From Azadirachta indica (lineage: Eukaryota; Streptophyta; Magnoliopsida; Sapindales; Meliaceae), in assembly GCA_022749755.1 (NCBI GenBank), contig CM040445.1, positions 13,723,182 through 13,787,181 of the forward strand: a stretch of DNA of 64,000 nt. The letters are read 5' to 3'. Below are positions 12,620 through 23,800 of the stretch, piece after piece (position 1 is the stretch's first letter; every line of letters starts with the position of its first letter). The notes beneath the pieces are model-generated. The model ran no database searches. It was not told the origin of the DNA and was given only the letters and a program-made list of their open reading frames with translations. Both the position numbers and the translations under genes were made by a program.

Positions 12620-13040
12620 CCCTGTAGAGAAAAATTGACTTGTTAGAGTGAGAGTATTCAAATATGTCTATTTCTAATTACAATATTAATTTAATTTTTT
12701 ATAATTTACCAAATAATTCATACACAATCAAACATAGTTATGAACTTCTAATAACATCATAAACTTAAATATTGACTATTGATTAACCCAATTAATGGTT
12801 AATAATATTATTTGGGATGTAGCAACATCATTAGTGTCATTGTTGTGCTATTGGAAAAATGTATCAACTCCCAGCTAAAACTAACTAATACCATCAGAAT
12901 TGATTCTGGAATTATTCATAGGGAATCATACACTTTTTGTCTATTGCTTAACCAATGGTATAATAGATAACGAGAAAAGAATGAGCATTGACCTATCAAC
13001 AATTTTTTTCTATTCTTTTTCCTTCCCTTTGTAGAAAAAG

Positions 13041-13135
13041 ATCGGCCGTCAGTTTCCGGGAAAATTTGTCAGGATTTCCCGGAAAGTTAGACTAGTCTTA
13101 TTCCAGAGGATCCCGACGGCTTCTTGCCGCAAAGT
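13041..13135. other. GC-rich structured island with nested inverted repeats
   Basis: In AT-rich surroundings this patch carries a perfect 11-base inverted repeat, TTTCCGGGAAA (13053-13063) and TTTCCCGGAAA (13075-13085), with an 11-base loop. It is flanked by GCCGTC (13045-13050) pairing with GACGGC (13115-13120). Between them is the palindrome AGACTAGTCT (13089-13098), and CGGC-TTCTT-GCCG closes the patch. The function is unknown. Confidence 0.6.
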
Positions 13136-13766
13136 TAAAATTGCCAAAATCATGTACACATTAGGCTCTTTTTGTTTTATCTCTTTTCTTGTATGCTTTC
13201 ACTAACACCACCAAAGCTTTTAAGAAAAGAGTCACATCAAATAACCCACGTAAAAGAATTTACGCATATGATCAATAAGATTAATTCTCATCGATCTAAT
13301 TAACATATTAATTAAAACAAATTGGTTTAAGTTGTTCTTACGAATAGAATATTTACTAAAATATCATTTTTTATTATTCTATCATTAATCAATAGAATCA
13401 TTTTTCTTAACAATTTATTATTTTTAAAACTCTTTCTGATTTTTTCTCACTTTCTTTATAATTATATAATGATTGAACTCAAGATAATATTTACAATTTC
13501 TTTTCTAATTAGATAGTTTTATATGATATAATTTTTTAGCACATAGGTAAAAAATAGTTAAAACAACAGAAAAGGAGCAAATATTAGAAGGAATATTATT
13601 CAAAGAAATAAACCAATATAAAAAATTACAAATAAATATTTTCCAACTAAGAAATGTCAAAGAATATTTAATGGGCACTTCTCATCATGCCCAAAAATTA
13701 TCAGTACAAATAAAACAATCATTAAAAAAAAAAATTCTCTAATATATATGCACACACACAATAAAA

Positions 13767-16752
13767 TCAATTAAATTTCATAACCTTAGGGGCAAACCTA
13801 AGCAGCCTATCAATAGTATTTGGCATGAATTTCCTAGCAAACAAGAAGCAAATGCTTGTCTTCTTCGCATTGTACTCACACTTGCTACTGCTCCTTAGCT
13901 TCTTCAACAACTCAACTGTCACATCTGTTCGCTGAAATCTAGCAGGGTGAGGCCCCCCCTTTGACCAATCAACCCAAGTCAAGCTTCTATTCGAATTCCT
14001 CTTCCAAAATTTAATGCTCACAAACGTTGGCAAATAGTGTTCATCCCCATAGCAGGAAGACTTGCAATATCTTTTAAATGCGGAAAAATATTTTTTGTCC
14101 GAAATTACTTCTACGGCGAGAGCCCGGTCCATTTCGAACCATTGTGACCCCTTTCGCCACTGCTCGGGCCGGATTAAGGGCTTCATTCGGTGGTTGTACC
14201 GGCCTCGGCCTACTGGGCCTGGTAGATCGTAGGCCTCGATGAAGGTCTTGGTTGAGTTGGTGAGGTAATTGTAGATGGCGGAGAAGTTGTACAGGGGAAT
14301 GCAGGATTCTGAGAGAAGAACAAAACGTTCATTTGAGATGTCTAGCAAAGCATTAGCTAGCAAGCGACGTTCTGCTTCAAGCATGCTGAATTTTCCCCAT
14401 TGAACCTCCTGCATTATTGAAAAAAAAATGTTAATATTTAGAAGCTTATATTATTAACACGTTAATTACTATTTTGTTGCTAACTTTTGCTTATACTTTC
14501 TGCTTCGTGTATTCAATTTTTTTGCTAATGGAGAAAGCATGAAGAAAGGAATGTAAAAAAGTGAGCTAGAATGTGAAAAGATATAGATGGGATAAGGGAG
14601 GAAACTGAGATAGAAAGAGTTAACTTTTTTATGAGTTGTAAAAGGAGTAGAATCAAAGTAAAGTATGAAAGTCTAACAGTGAAAAAACAAAATTGCCCAA
14701 CAATGTTTTTCAATTGGTTAAAAAGAAGAGAATCAAATTTGGCTGAAATGAGACAAATAATTGAGCAAAATAATGATAATATTAGCCCTATAAAACATTA
14801 ATTGGGTGAATGTCTTTTCTTTGTTCAAGTTTATAAAGAAAAGCAGACAAAACATCCATCAATGGAAAGGGTGTACATGGAGAATCCAGTTGACTTACGG
14901 GCTACTATAACTGAGAATGAAATCTTCAAAAAAATTCTAGAGTCACTCACTTTTCTTGAGGTGCACTTCTCCAAGATTAATTTAGGCTTGTAACTTGTCA
15001 ACTTAAGTGACCACGTCAAGTTAATTTATTGTAAAATAAAAACAGTATGAAATATATGATATAGTTTTATCGGATATAAAGCATATTTTTCCTTAAAAAA
15101 AATTGAGAAAAACCATAAATGGGAATAATTATAGACTGAACAAATTAGGATTTTAAAATGGGTGCATGTTTGTTTGATCGTGCGTGAGTGCGTGCATGCA
15201 TGCATGGTGTTTCTTAAATATTTGAGATTTTCAATGAACTTATGATAGCAATTAAATTATTAACTATATATACAGCTGATTTTAAGCTGATGTCCCATAC
15301 TCTGTCCGAATCTCATTGGCTAATATCATTTTTAATTGGCAATCAAAAGATCTGCACACCAGGCTCTTTCTGGACAGATTTTTTCCAAAATCCAGTATCC
15401 AATAATATTTCGACATGTATTATAGCACGATCGCATAACTCATCGTTTTCATTGGACACTTCATTGAAATTGCCATCTTCCAAGTAAAACTGGAATACAC
15501 AGTTTTAATTTGTTTATTGATTTGTGTGTTTAATGATGTTCGATTTGTTCATTAATCACGATATGCAAACATGTGCTAGTGCAGTCCCCCTAAAATGCGT
15601 GACAAACAAGTGTATTTATGACCTTTACATTAAAAAATATGAATTAAATTAAAACTCAAACCTTACAAACTAACCGACGGTTAAGCTTAATTTCCAAGGA
15701 ATCTAAAAAAAAAAAAAAAGACTTTTGATAGTTATAATAATTTCACAGTGATTTTTGGAGTGAATACTCATCAAATGGCAAAAATTATTATACGGTTGTT
15801 CAGCAATAAGTGAAAAAAAAATATACTATGAGAAATCAAATATATATCAATGAAAATGAAACAAATGGAGGAGATTGAGAGGATATAAGAAAATGTATTT
15901 CCAAAAAGAAAATGTTAGATAATTTCAACTACTTTTATATTTATATAATCCTATAGTTTTATGTTGATTAGTTTAAAGATTTTTCTTTTATTCCAAAACA
16001 ATTTTAATGAATTATGAAGAAACATGGACTAGGAAGACTAACTAAAAGAAATGAAATAAATGAAAAGGAGTACTAACCTTGCTTGGGATTCTGCGGCCAT
16101 AGAAAACTGAAGTTTCAGGGACTGTTCCGTTGAAGGAGGGACTGGAATGAACATAAATGGAGTAAAGCCCTTCATGTCCATGAAAGAATTTCTCCCAAAG
16201 AGGAGCCAAACTCACAGCACCTCTTGTTAGAAACAAGAATGCAACCTTGGGAACACGCTTGAATGGATATTCATGAACCCGAGGAACCCTTGAAGCCATC
16301 CACAGCAACTCTTCTTCCTTCATATCATGCATGGCGTTCTGCGGCGGTTTCAAGTATTCACTCAATCCGATTCCTGTACCCATTTTCATTTGATTTGAAA
16401 TAATAATATATGAAGCTGGTGAAGAAGCAGGTGGAATTGGAGGAAGAGAAGAAGGAGATGGGTTGGAGAGTTGCTGTTGTTGGTTGAGCTGAAAGTTGAA
16501 ATACATGTTGTTGAGATGAAAACTTAGGGTAACTCCAAGGGCTAAACCACAGGCAAAGAGAAGAAAAAGGGAGAAAAGATTCGGAAGATGCATTTGGAGG
16601 TTGTAGAAAAATGCTGAGATGAAGGATTTTGGGTGCTGTTGATGATCTTTAATGTTCTTCATTGTTGAAGATGAAGAAGAGATCAGAGAGCTTGAGAGAT
16701 GAAAAAAAAAATGTGGGTTTGAAATGAAAAATGGGGCACCTGTAAGGTTCAA
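13767..16752 (-). CDS. GT14 family (core-2/I-branching type, DUF266) glycosyltransferase
   Basis: Two exons, 16752-16078 and 14408-13767, join in phase 0 to 438 residues. A membrane anchor (about residues 57-78) after a short basic N-terminus marks a Golgi type II protein. The catalytic region shows the family signatures [65 protein letters not shown] and YGDEHYLPT near the C-terminus. Plant members are related to animal beta-1,6-GlcNAc transferases and some act on arabinogalactan proteins; the substrate here is not known. The first ATG (16752) would add a Phe/Ser-rich leader. The next Met at 16662 (MKNIKDHQ) gives 408 residues, closer to the usual length, and may be the real start. The 1.7-kb intron holds no gene. 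Confidence 0.9.
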
Positions 16753-16830
16753 GAAACTCGGGCTTCAACTTCACAAAAAGAAAGATTCTTGGATTCAGGT
16801 AAGAACTTTGGCGTTTGGACGCATATCATC

Positions 16831-16838
16831 TATAAATA
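16831..16838 (-). promoter_or_regulatory. TATA box of the GT14 gene
   Basis: TATTTATA on the minus strand (plus-strand TATAAATA) lies about 80 bases upstream of the first ATG at 16752. The position fits a start site near 16800, so both candidate start codons would be in the mRNA. Confidence 0.5.
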
Positions 16839-16839
16839 G

Positions 16840-17878
16840 GTATAAAAAATTTGGGAGAATGTGAAGCTTCCAATTAAGAGCAAACAAGTATATGCACTAG
16901 ATTGTTCTTTCCCAAGCGACTGTTTCTTAACTATATATATATATATATATATATATTAATTTAATTATCAAATGGAACTAGAAAAACTTATAAGGAAAAA
17001 TAAAATGATTACCAAAAGAAAGTAAACTTGGAAGAGTTGAATAAAACAACTGGACAGAACTTACTTATGACCTAGCTAGCACCTACATGAGAAATTAATA
17101 ATTAAGTCATAATTTCTCTAAAACTATTTGTGATTGAGTTTTGTTATCTGAATTGCGAAATCGGGTTTTAATTATTGTTTCCGGCATTTGTTTCTTCGTC
17201 ATTCAAATGTTTTTGTTAACTGCAACAAGTAATCACAAAATATCTCTATTAATCTACTCGATATGCTAGGTAGACTCCATTGCAGCTCAACAACCTCTTT
17301 CTCTTCCCCAACGCCAATATTTAAATGAAAATTAGACTAGTCCTTGCAGAAGCAATATTGATCCACGTAGCTTAACTAATAATTTGTTGGGAAATTGCTA
17401 AACAATTTTTTTCTTTCTATTTTTCTGAATACCTGGACGTTTATATTTCGGTTTATTTATTTTTATTTATAAACTTTTATAACTAGAAAATTTAATTGTA
17501 TTGTTACATGTAAATTGATGAATCGTTGACAAATATGTAGGTAAAAATTTTAGAACAATCGGCATGAACAAAAATAATGTATCAATCCTCGCGGCAGAGG
17601 TAAAAGGAATCCGAAGAATGATATAGAGAAACAGAAACTACAGAAATCATTTACATGTTACAGGTAATCAGGGAGCCAAATCAATCCCAAATATTGATAA
17701 GGGAAATTCAAAAAGTATAAAATGTAAAACCAGTCCCAGAAGCAAAACTTCGAGACAACCACAAGCCCCAACCAAAAACCAAAATGTATAAATCTACAGA
17801 AGAACTAACCTTACAACTCAAGGTGCCAGAATACAGCAATGACATGAATCAGGTTTTAATGAATTCAAAAATTTATTG
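16840..17878. other. Spacer with (TA)n tract
   Basis: GT14 upstream flank with a (TA)n run at about 16932-16957, then the 3' flank of AP-3 delta. The open reading at 17784-17969 overlaps the AP-3 delta end on the other strand and is not supported. Confidence 0.45.
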
Positions 17879-20816
17879 CTACAGAAGGAAATCAGGAATC
17901 ACTGGTGTTTGTGCAACCACATTTAAGGACTCGCTGGCTATTTGTCGAGCTTTATGCTTACCTTGGTGACGATTACTTTTTTTCTTTTCTTTCACACCAT
18001 TATCTTCTTTTCCTTCACCATCCTTTCCTTGACTTTTTGGTCCTCTCTCTTTACCATGACTACGATGTTTGCTTTTTCTTGAGCTAGTATTAACATGATC
18101 AGAAGGCATCTCCTCACCTTGCAAATTTTCTTTTGATTCTGAAGGAAGATCAGCATTTAATTTCTCCTTCCCTTTTCTCTTACTGGATGACTTCTCTGAC
18201 CTGCTGCTTTGTGATGGCGCAGTTATACCATCATCACCTAAAAGAACATCCCGCACAACACCAGACAGCAAATCACCCTTCACTTCAGTCTCACTTGGAT
18301 GCTATAGCTATCTCATCTCCATCTAATTTTAGCACCACAGGCCTAGGCTTTGCATGGTTTGGTCTTTTCTTTTGGGCAAGTGACTGTTCTGTGAGCTTAA
18401 GTAGATCTTCAGAATCATCATTGAGTTTACCTTGGGAAAGAGGATCATTGGCAGGAGGATAATCATTTGATGCAATTTCACTCTTCTCAGAAGAAAGATA
18501 ATATAAGCCATGTCTCTTACGGTGTTCTGCAAGCAAAGAAGTGGACTCATCCGATGGCTCTGTCTCATCTCTGCTTTGGAGGGAGGTTTGAGAAACACCA
18601 ACTATTTCCGCATATTGAGTACCACCAAAAGAAAACGAACTTGCCAAAGGAAATTGGATATCACTATAGATTGTTTCCAAGTCAGCTAGATCTTCCTTAA
18701 GCAGCAATCCATCCGGTATAGGAACCTTTTGCTGTGCACTAGCTGAGACCGGGCCAAGCTCCTTGGAAAAGGCATCACTCATCAACTTCACAACACTCAA
18801 AGCATCAGTTACATCCCTTACCGAATTCTCTTTCCCCTGGACTGCAGGATTTACTATTTCTTGCTTTATTAAATCAGTGAAACCAAGTACGTTCCTTACT
18901 CTATCTTGTATTTCTACATCATGGCTTCCAGACAGTGGGCCCAAGGCCAATTCAACTATATTTAACAGGCTTACAATAGATTCTTGTGTGAAACTAGTCT
19001 TTCCCAGAGAAGGAGAAGATGCATCACCATTACAAACAGTTACATCCGCACCATTTTCTACAGAAAGATCTTCAAATGATTGATTTATATCCCTGGGGTT
19101 GAAGCTATCATACCGTTCACTAACGGAAGGATCTTCAGATGTTGCTAAATCAGAACTTTCAGGGCCCCCTCTCGTGGAGACTAATTCTGGAATGCCTGAT
19201 GTCAGATTATCATGACTTGAGGAGGCAATATTGTCCCTGTGCAAGAGGTAAGAGTGTAAACAAAAGATTAATACTTTCAAAGAAGCCTGAACATACACTG
19301 CTCTGATTGAGGATGGCAAGAGATTAGTGCGAGGTTGTAATAGTGCCTCCATGAGTTCAAATGGATTCCTTGAAAACTCAACATACTCCCCTGACACCCA
19401 AGCCGCAGCAGATAATATCCTATGTAAGAAAGGATTGCCAAGTAATGCAGGATCAATGAGAAGATCACGACTGACATGAACGAGCTCTGGTCTAACATCC
19501 TTGACCCTCATACCAATATCAATGAGCTGATGCTCAATTTCTTCCCCCTTTTGGCAATGTGGAATTCTTGTCATTTCCCCAAGAAGTGATACATACCAAT
19601 CAAAGTCAACAATAACCTCGTACAGATTTCTACAGCAAGTAGATAAAACTGAACCAAGAATCTCGTTGCAGAACTCAGGGTCTGATTTAATTGCATAATT
19701 AACCAAAACCCTAGTTATTTCAGCCACATTATCCTCAGAAACCATTGCCATCAGAAGGCGCAATGACTCAAGCTTAATATTAAAATCCCCATCACTTAAA
19801 GACTTAACCACAAAATCCTTATTCTCCAACACTGCCCATAAGTGTTTCGGTGCAATAACGTAAAGTGCTTGCAACCCAAGATACTTCAAGTTCGGATCAT
19901 CATCAACCAGAAACTCCCTAACCTTAACAACCGCAAGCTTCACAGCAGATTCATACTCACTCAAGCTACTCACCACAGTCCTAATGCACTCAAACAACAA
20001 CGATTTTGCTCCAGTCCTCCTCATATGATCACATATTGGCTCAACAATCCTCTTAGCCAACCTAGGCTCTAACGGAGCCAACTTAGCAAATATCTTCAAC
20101 ACCTTGATTAACAACCAATTATTCTTAGAATCAACCAAAATCTTATAAAACTCAGGTGCCAATGGTAAATATGATCTGGGATCTTTGAAACTAAGTTCAC
20201 AAAACACTCCAACAACTGCAGACACAATCACTGGATCAGAACTATCTAAATTCTCAACTAAACGTTTAAAACAAACTCTAACAGCATCTGGGTATTTCTC
20301 AAAAACCCTTAAAACAACCGCAATTGCTTTCTTTCTAATAAAAACTTTACTACTAGACAACAGAGTAAAAACCTCGGGAGTTAAATCTCTAGCAAGATCA
20401 ATATTTCCAATTCTCGACAAACATTCAACAGCTAAACTCACCTCAAATTGATTAGTACTATTCAGATCTTTCCTCAATTGATTGGTAATCAAGAGCATTA
20501 CCGGGGTATCGTCGTTGAAAGACTGGGTGATCGCGTGATAACCAATTTTCTTATGCAAGAATTGGGGCGATGACATGACTTCAATTGCGTGAAATGAAGC
20601 GAAGGACATGTCGAGGCCGTAGAGAGAGCTGAGATAAGAGAGTTTCTGAAGAGCGTTGGATTTGGTGGGAAGGTCAGTGGATTTGATCTCACGACGAATC
20701 TCTTCCATTGCTTTGGAGATGAACACAGATTCTTTAACTTGTTGCTGTCGAAAACCCTTGATTAGGTCTTCAAGACTGCGCTGAAAAAGGGTTTCCATTA
20801 TTGAAGTCCCAGCCAT
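17879..20816 (-). CDS. AP3D: AP-3 complex subunit delta (delta-adaptin), tail in a shifted frame
   Basis: An intronless minus-strand reading starts at ATG 20816 (MAGTSIMETLFQRSLEDLIK) and runs 841 codons to TGA 18293-18291. It is the large subunit of AP-3, which sorts cargo to the vacuole. The adaptin N-terminal solenoid covers about residues 25-580 (KIGYHAITQSF, LAVECLSRIGN, YLGLQALYVIAPKHLW). A hinge and the conserved LLAEHRKRHGLYYLS segment follow. The frame stops just after LKLDGDEIAIASK. The Lys/Ser-rich tail expected next (LLSGVVRDVLLG, SSKRKGKEKL, ending TPVIPDFLL) is present in another frame, 18301-17879, overlapping the stop. Joining needs one base fewer or two more near 18293-18303. 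This is either an assembly indel or a real loss of about 140 tail residues. The trunk is intact, so basic function might survive. Confidence 0.93.
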
Positions 20817-23800
20817 TTTAAGAGAAAAACAAGGAAAAAAGAACGAATTGTTTCTGCTATATACTGAATAGAGATATCATAGTTGAAAGGACGCTTGATT
20901 GAAAGAGTTGCTGGCTTGAGGAGATTTGTGTTTGTGTTTGCGTTGTTGTCTTGCCGGTCTGTACAAAAGAAGAAGCAACTTTTTTTTAAACGAGGAAAAC
21001 TACAAACAAATGGGCTTTATTTGTTTATTCAAGATGATGAAATGTAATCAAGAAGAAATAAAATAAAATAAGAGTATCCAATAAGCTCGAGATTTCAATA
21101 GTCATTATTATTGTTGATCCTCAATTTATAATTTCAATTAATTTAGCTAATTTTTCTTTAATTTCATTCCATCGTATCTTAAATTTCGTTGGTTCGATCT
21201 CCTAGAACCAAATGCACAATATGAAAACCACTCAGACCTCGGCCTAAAACACCCTCGTCAAAAGGAGTGTGTGTTTAAACAGCACTTTTTTCTCGTTAAA
21301 CGTGAGATTTTTTGTTTTTAAAAAAAAACTCTAAGATAAATTATAATTACATGTATTAAAATTTTCAGTAAATTTTTATTTTAATATTAATAGATTATTA
21401 GATTTAAAAAAAATACATAATATCGAATATTAAAAAAAATAAAATAAATTACAAAAAGTAGCACAAAAGCTACTCCTTTACATGTAATGTCGTTTTTATT
21501 TGTCGTGGTGTGACTTCTTTGGTTTTCTTTCTTTCAAGGCACCGAATCATAATTAAATTTGGATACTTGTGTATAAATATCTGAAAAGGAAATGTTAAAT
21601 TAAATAGATAGATCTGGCCATCTCAGGCCCTTTTAGACCCATAAAATCAAGTGGTCTACCTACTACAACTTGGATTTTCTAGGCCTTGACTGGCCCATAA
21701 TCTAGTTCCCATCGGGCCGCATTGTGGGCTTCCGTTGTTTTCTGTATATTCTGTTAATTTAATTTATAAATTAAATGTGTTTCTAACTTTTACCAATGGG
21801 TACCTTCGCTAAACTCTCCAATCCCACAAATTTAGCCAAACCAGCGACAATGAAGAAAAAAAATCGTATGCATGATGTTTAATATGAAAGAATAATTGAG
21901 AGGTGAATAAGAAAATAATAGCTAGCGTTATATATATATATAAATTTTACAATCATGTTATAAATAGAAATTCTTAAATACTTGATGTCTGATATAATTT
22001 ATTCCTTTGAATTGTCTTTTTATTCTTGTAAAAATATTGAACATGTGGCAACAGGGGGCGAAATTAAAAATGATTTAAAAAGTAAAGTTAGTTGATCAAA
22101 ATTTTAGAAACAGTTGATAAATAAAGAGGTGTATTAATGATTTTTAAAACTATAAAGATGAAAACGTAAATAAACTTATTTTATTGACCAAAACTATAAA
22201 TAGTATTTAATAATTTGCAATTCTTTGTAGACTTGGACTCTTGTTGAAAAAGATATAAGGTGCATTTACTATATTGTTTCTTTAGATTTTCTTAGAGTGA
22301 AACTTTTATAAATAGAATTTTTAATAAAAATTTATTGATTATTTAGTTATCACATACATTATTTTTGGTTAAAAGTTGTGTAAATATTTTAATAGTTAAA
22401 TTTTTTAATATTGTATTATAAGAAAATAAAGTAAAATTTTTTAAATAAAATAAGGATTTTTTTTTAAAAAATTAAAAAATATATTTAAGCTTGAAACCTA
22501 AAATTTATGCTTCTTTCAATAGAAAACAATATTTTCAATCCAAAAACTATTTTTTTTTAGTGATAGTCAAATGACAAAAAAAAACAAAAAACAAAACAAA
22601 TGAGAAAAGTTCTCTTAGACAATATAAAAGTTATATCGAACATGTACATAATATTATCGTATCAGTTTACAGTAGTCTAAATTTTATTATTTAAACTTTT
22701 GTTGAATGTAATATGAAGCTACGTTCAATATTGAGATATTATGTTTTTGATGTTATGAATGGTAAGAGATTAAATATTGATGTCAAATTATGGGATTTTT
22801 ATTAGAATTTAAGAGGTGTTTATTTTTTAATTTATATATATAAATTTACTAAAAATATCTTAATATAATTAAATTAAAAATTTTAACTTAAATCTGAATA
22901 ACTAAATATTTGAATGAATTAAATATTTAATAACTTTACTTATCAGTTTCAAATTTTTTAGAATATATATTAACATGTCAATTTTAAATTTTTATTATTT
23001 TAAAAATAAATAATTTAACATTTATATTAAGAACCATAAGAAAAAAAATACCAATTATATTTAAATTTTAGTCGTATTCAAGTTATAAATAAAAAAATAA
23101 ATATTATTTTAAACTTTTAAAATTAAGTAAAAGTGAATAACATTAAATATAACCTAACACTTTTCAATTATTATATTATTTCATCATTGACATCATGGTC
23201 CATGAGCATTTATGATAAAAAGATTTGAAATATAAACTTTATAGCCATCTTTAAGGTAAATCGTAAAAGCTTAAACTTTTTAATTAGAGTAATTAATTAT
23301 TTAACAAAAAGTATCATATGGTTCCAAATTATCAAGCCTTATAATATTTTATACTTTCAATCAATCAAAGAGCTGCTTTCAGTTGGCATCCTATTTATGA
23401 CAAAAATTAATTGGATTGCTGATTCATCAACTTTGAGCAATGGAAGACCAAAATAAGTGGTCTTTCTATAAGTACCCACCAGTTTAAACCAGCATTGAAT
23501 TCCAATTCATCAAGATAAATCAAAAGAAAGCAGAGAGCAACCAAATAACTGTATATCTTTTGTTAATGGTGTGATCCTAAATTGTCATTTTATTTTAAGG
23601 ATACAATTTAATTGTATTTTTTGACCAAATCTCATATAAAATATTTTAAACTCTACCTTACAACTTACAAGTTTTACATTATATTTACTTATTTATTATT
23701 ACAATACAATTTTCCATTGTAAAATATTTTTATAGTGGACCAAACCATCAGGTCATATTACATATAATTAAGATGTATTATACAATTTTCAATCTTTTTA

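Larger units (their letters stand above)
11682..13766. other. Spacer between CBP60 promoter and GT14 3' end
   Basis: AT-rich spacer with a polypurine GA tract (12546-12619) and one GC-rich structured patch (13041-13135), both listed separately. The short open reading at 11966-12196 is low-complexity and not supported as a gene. Confidence 0.5.

Noticed and set aside
18241..18303. A 62- to 65-base intron to explain the AP3D frame break (donor AA|GTGAGA, acceptor TTCTTTTAG)
   Set aside because: The would-be intron encodes the LLSGVVRDVLL segment that belongs to the protein, so a frame break fits better.
21181..21220. GGTTCGATCTCC as a tRNA T-arm
   Set aside because: No acceptor stem, D-arm or anticodon arm can be built around it. 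No tRNA gene was found in the window.
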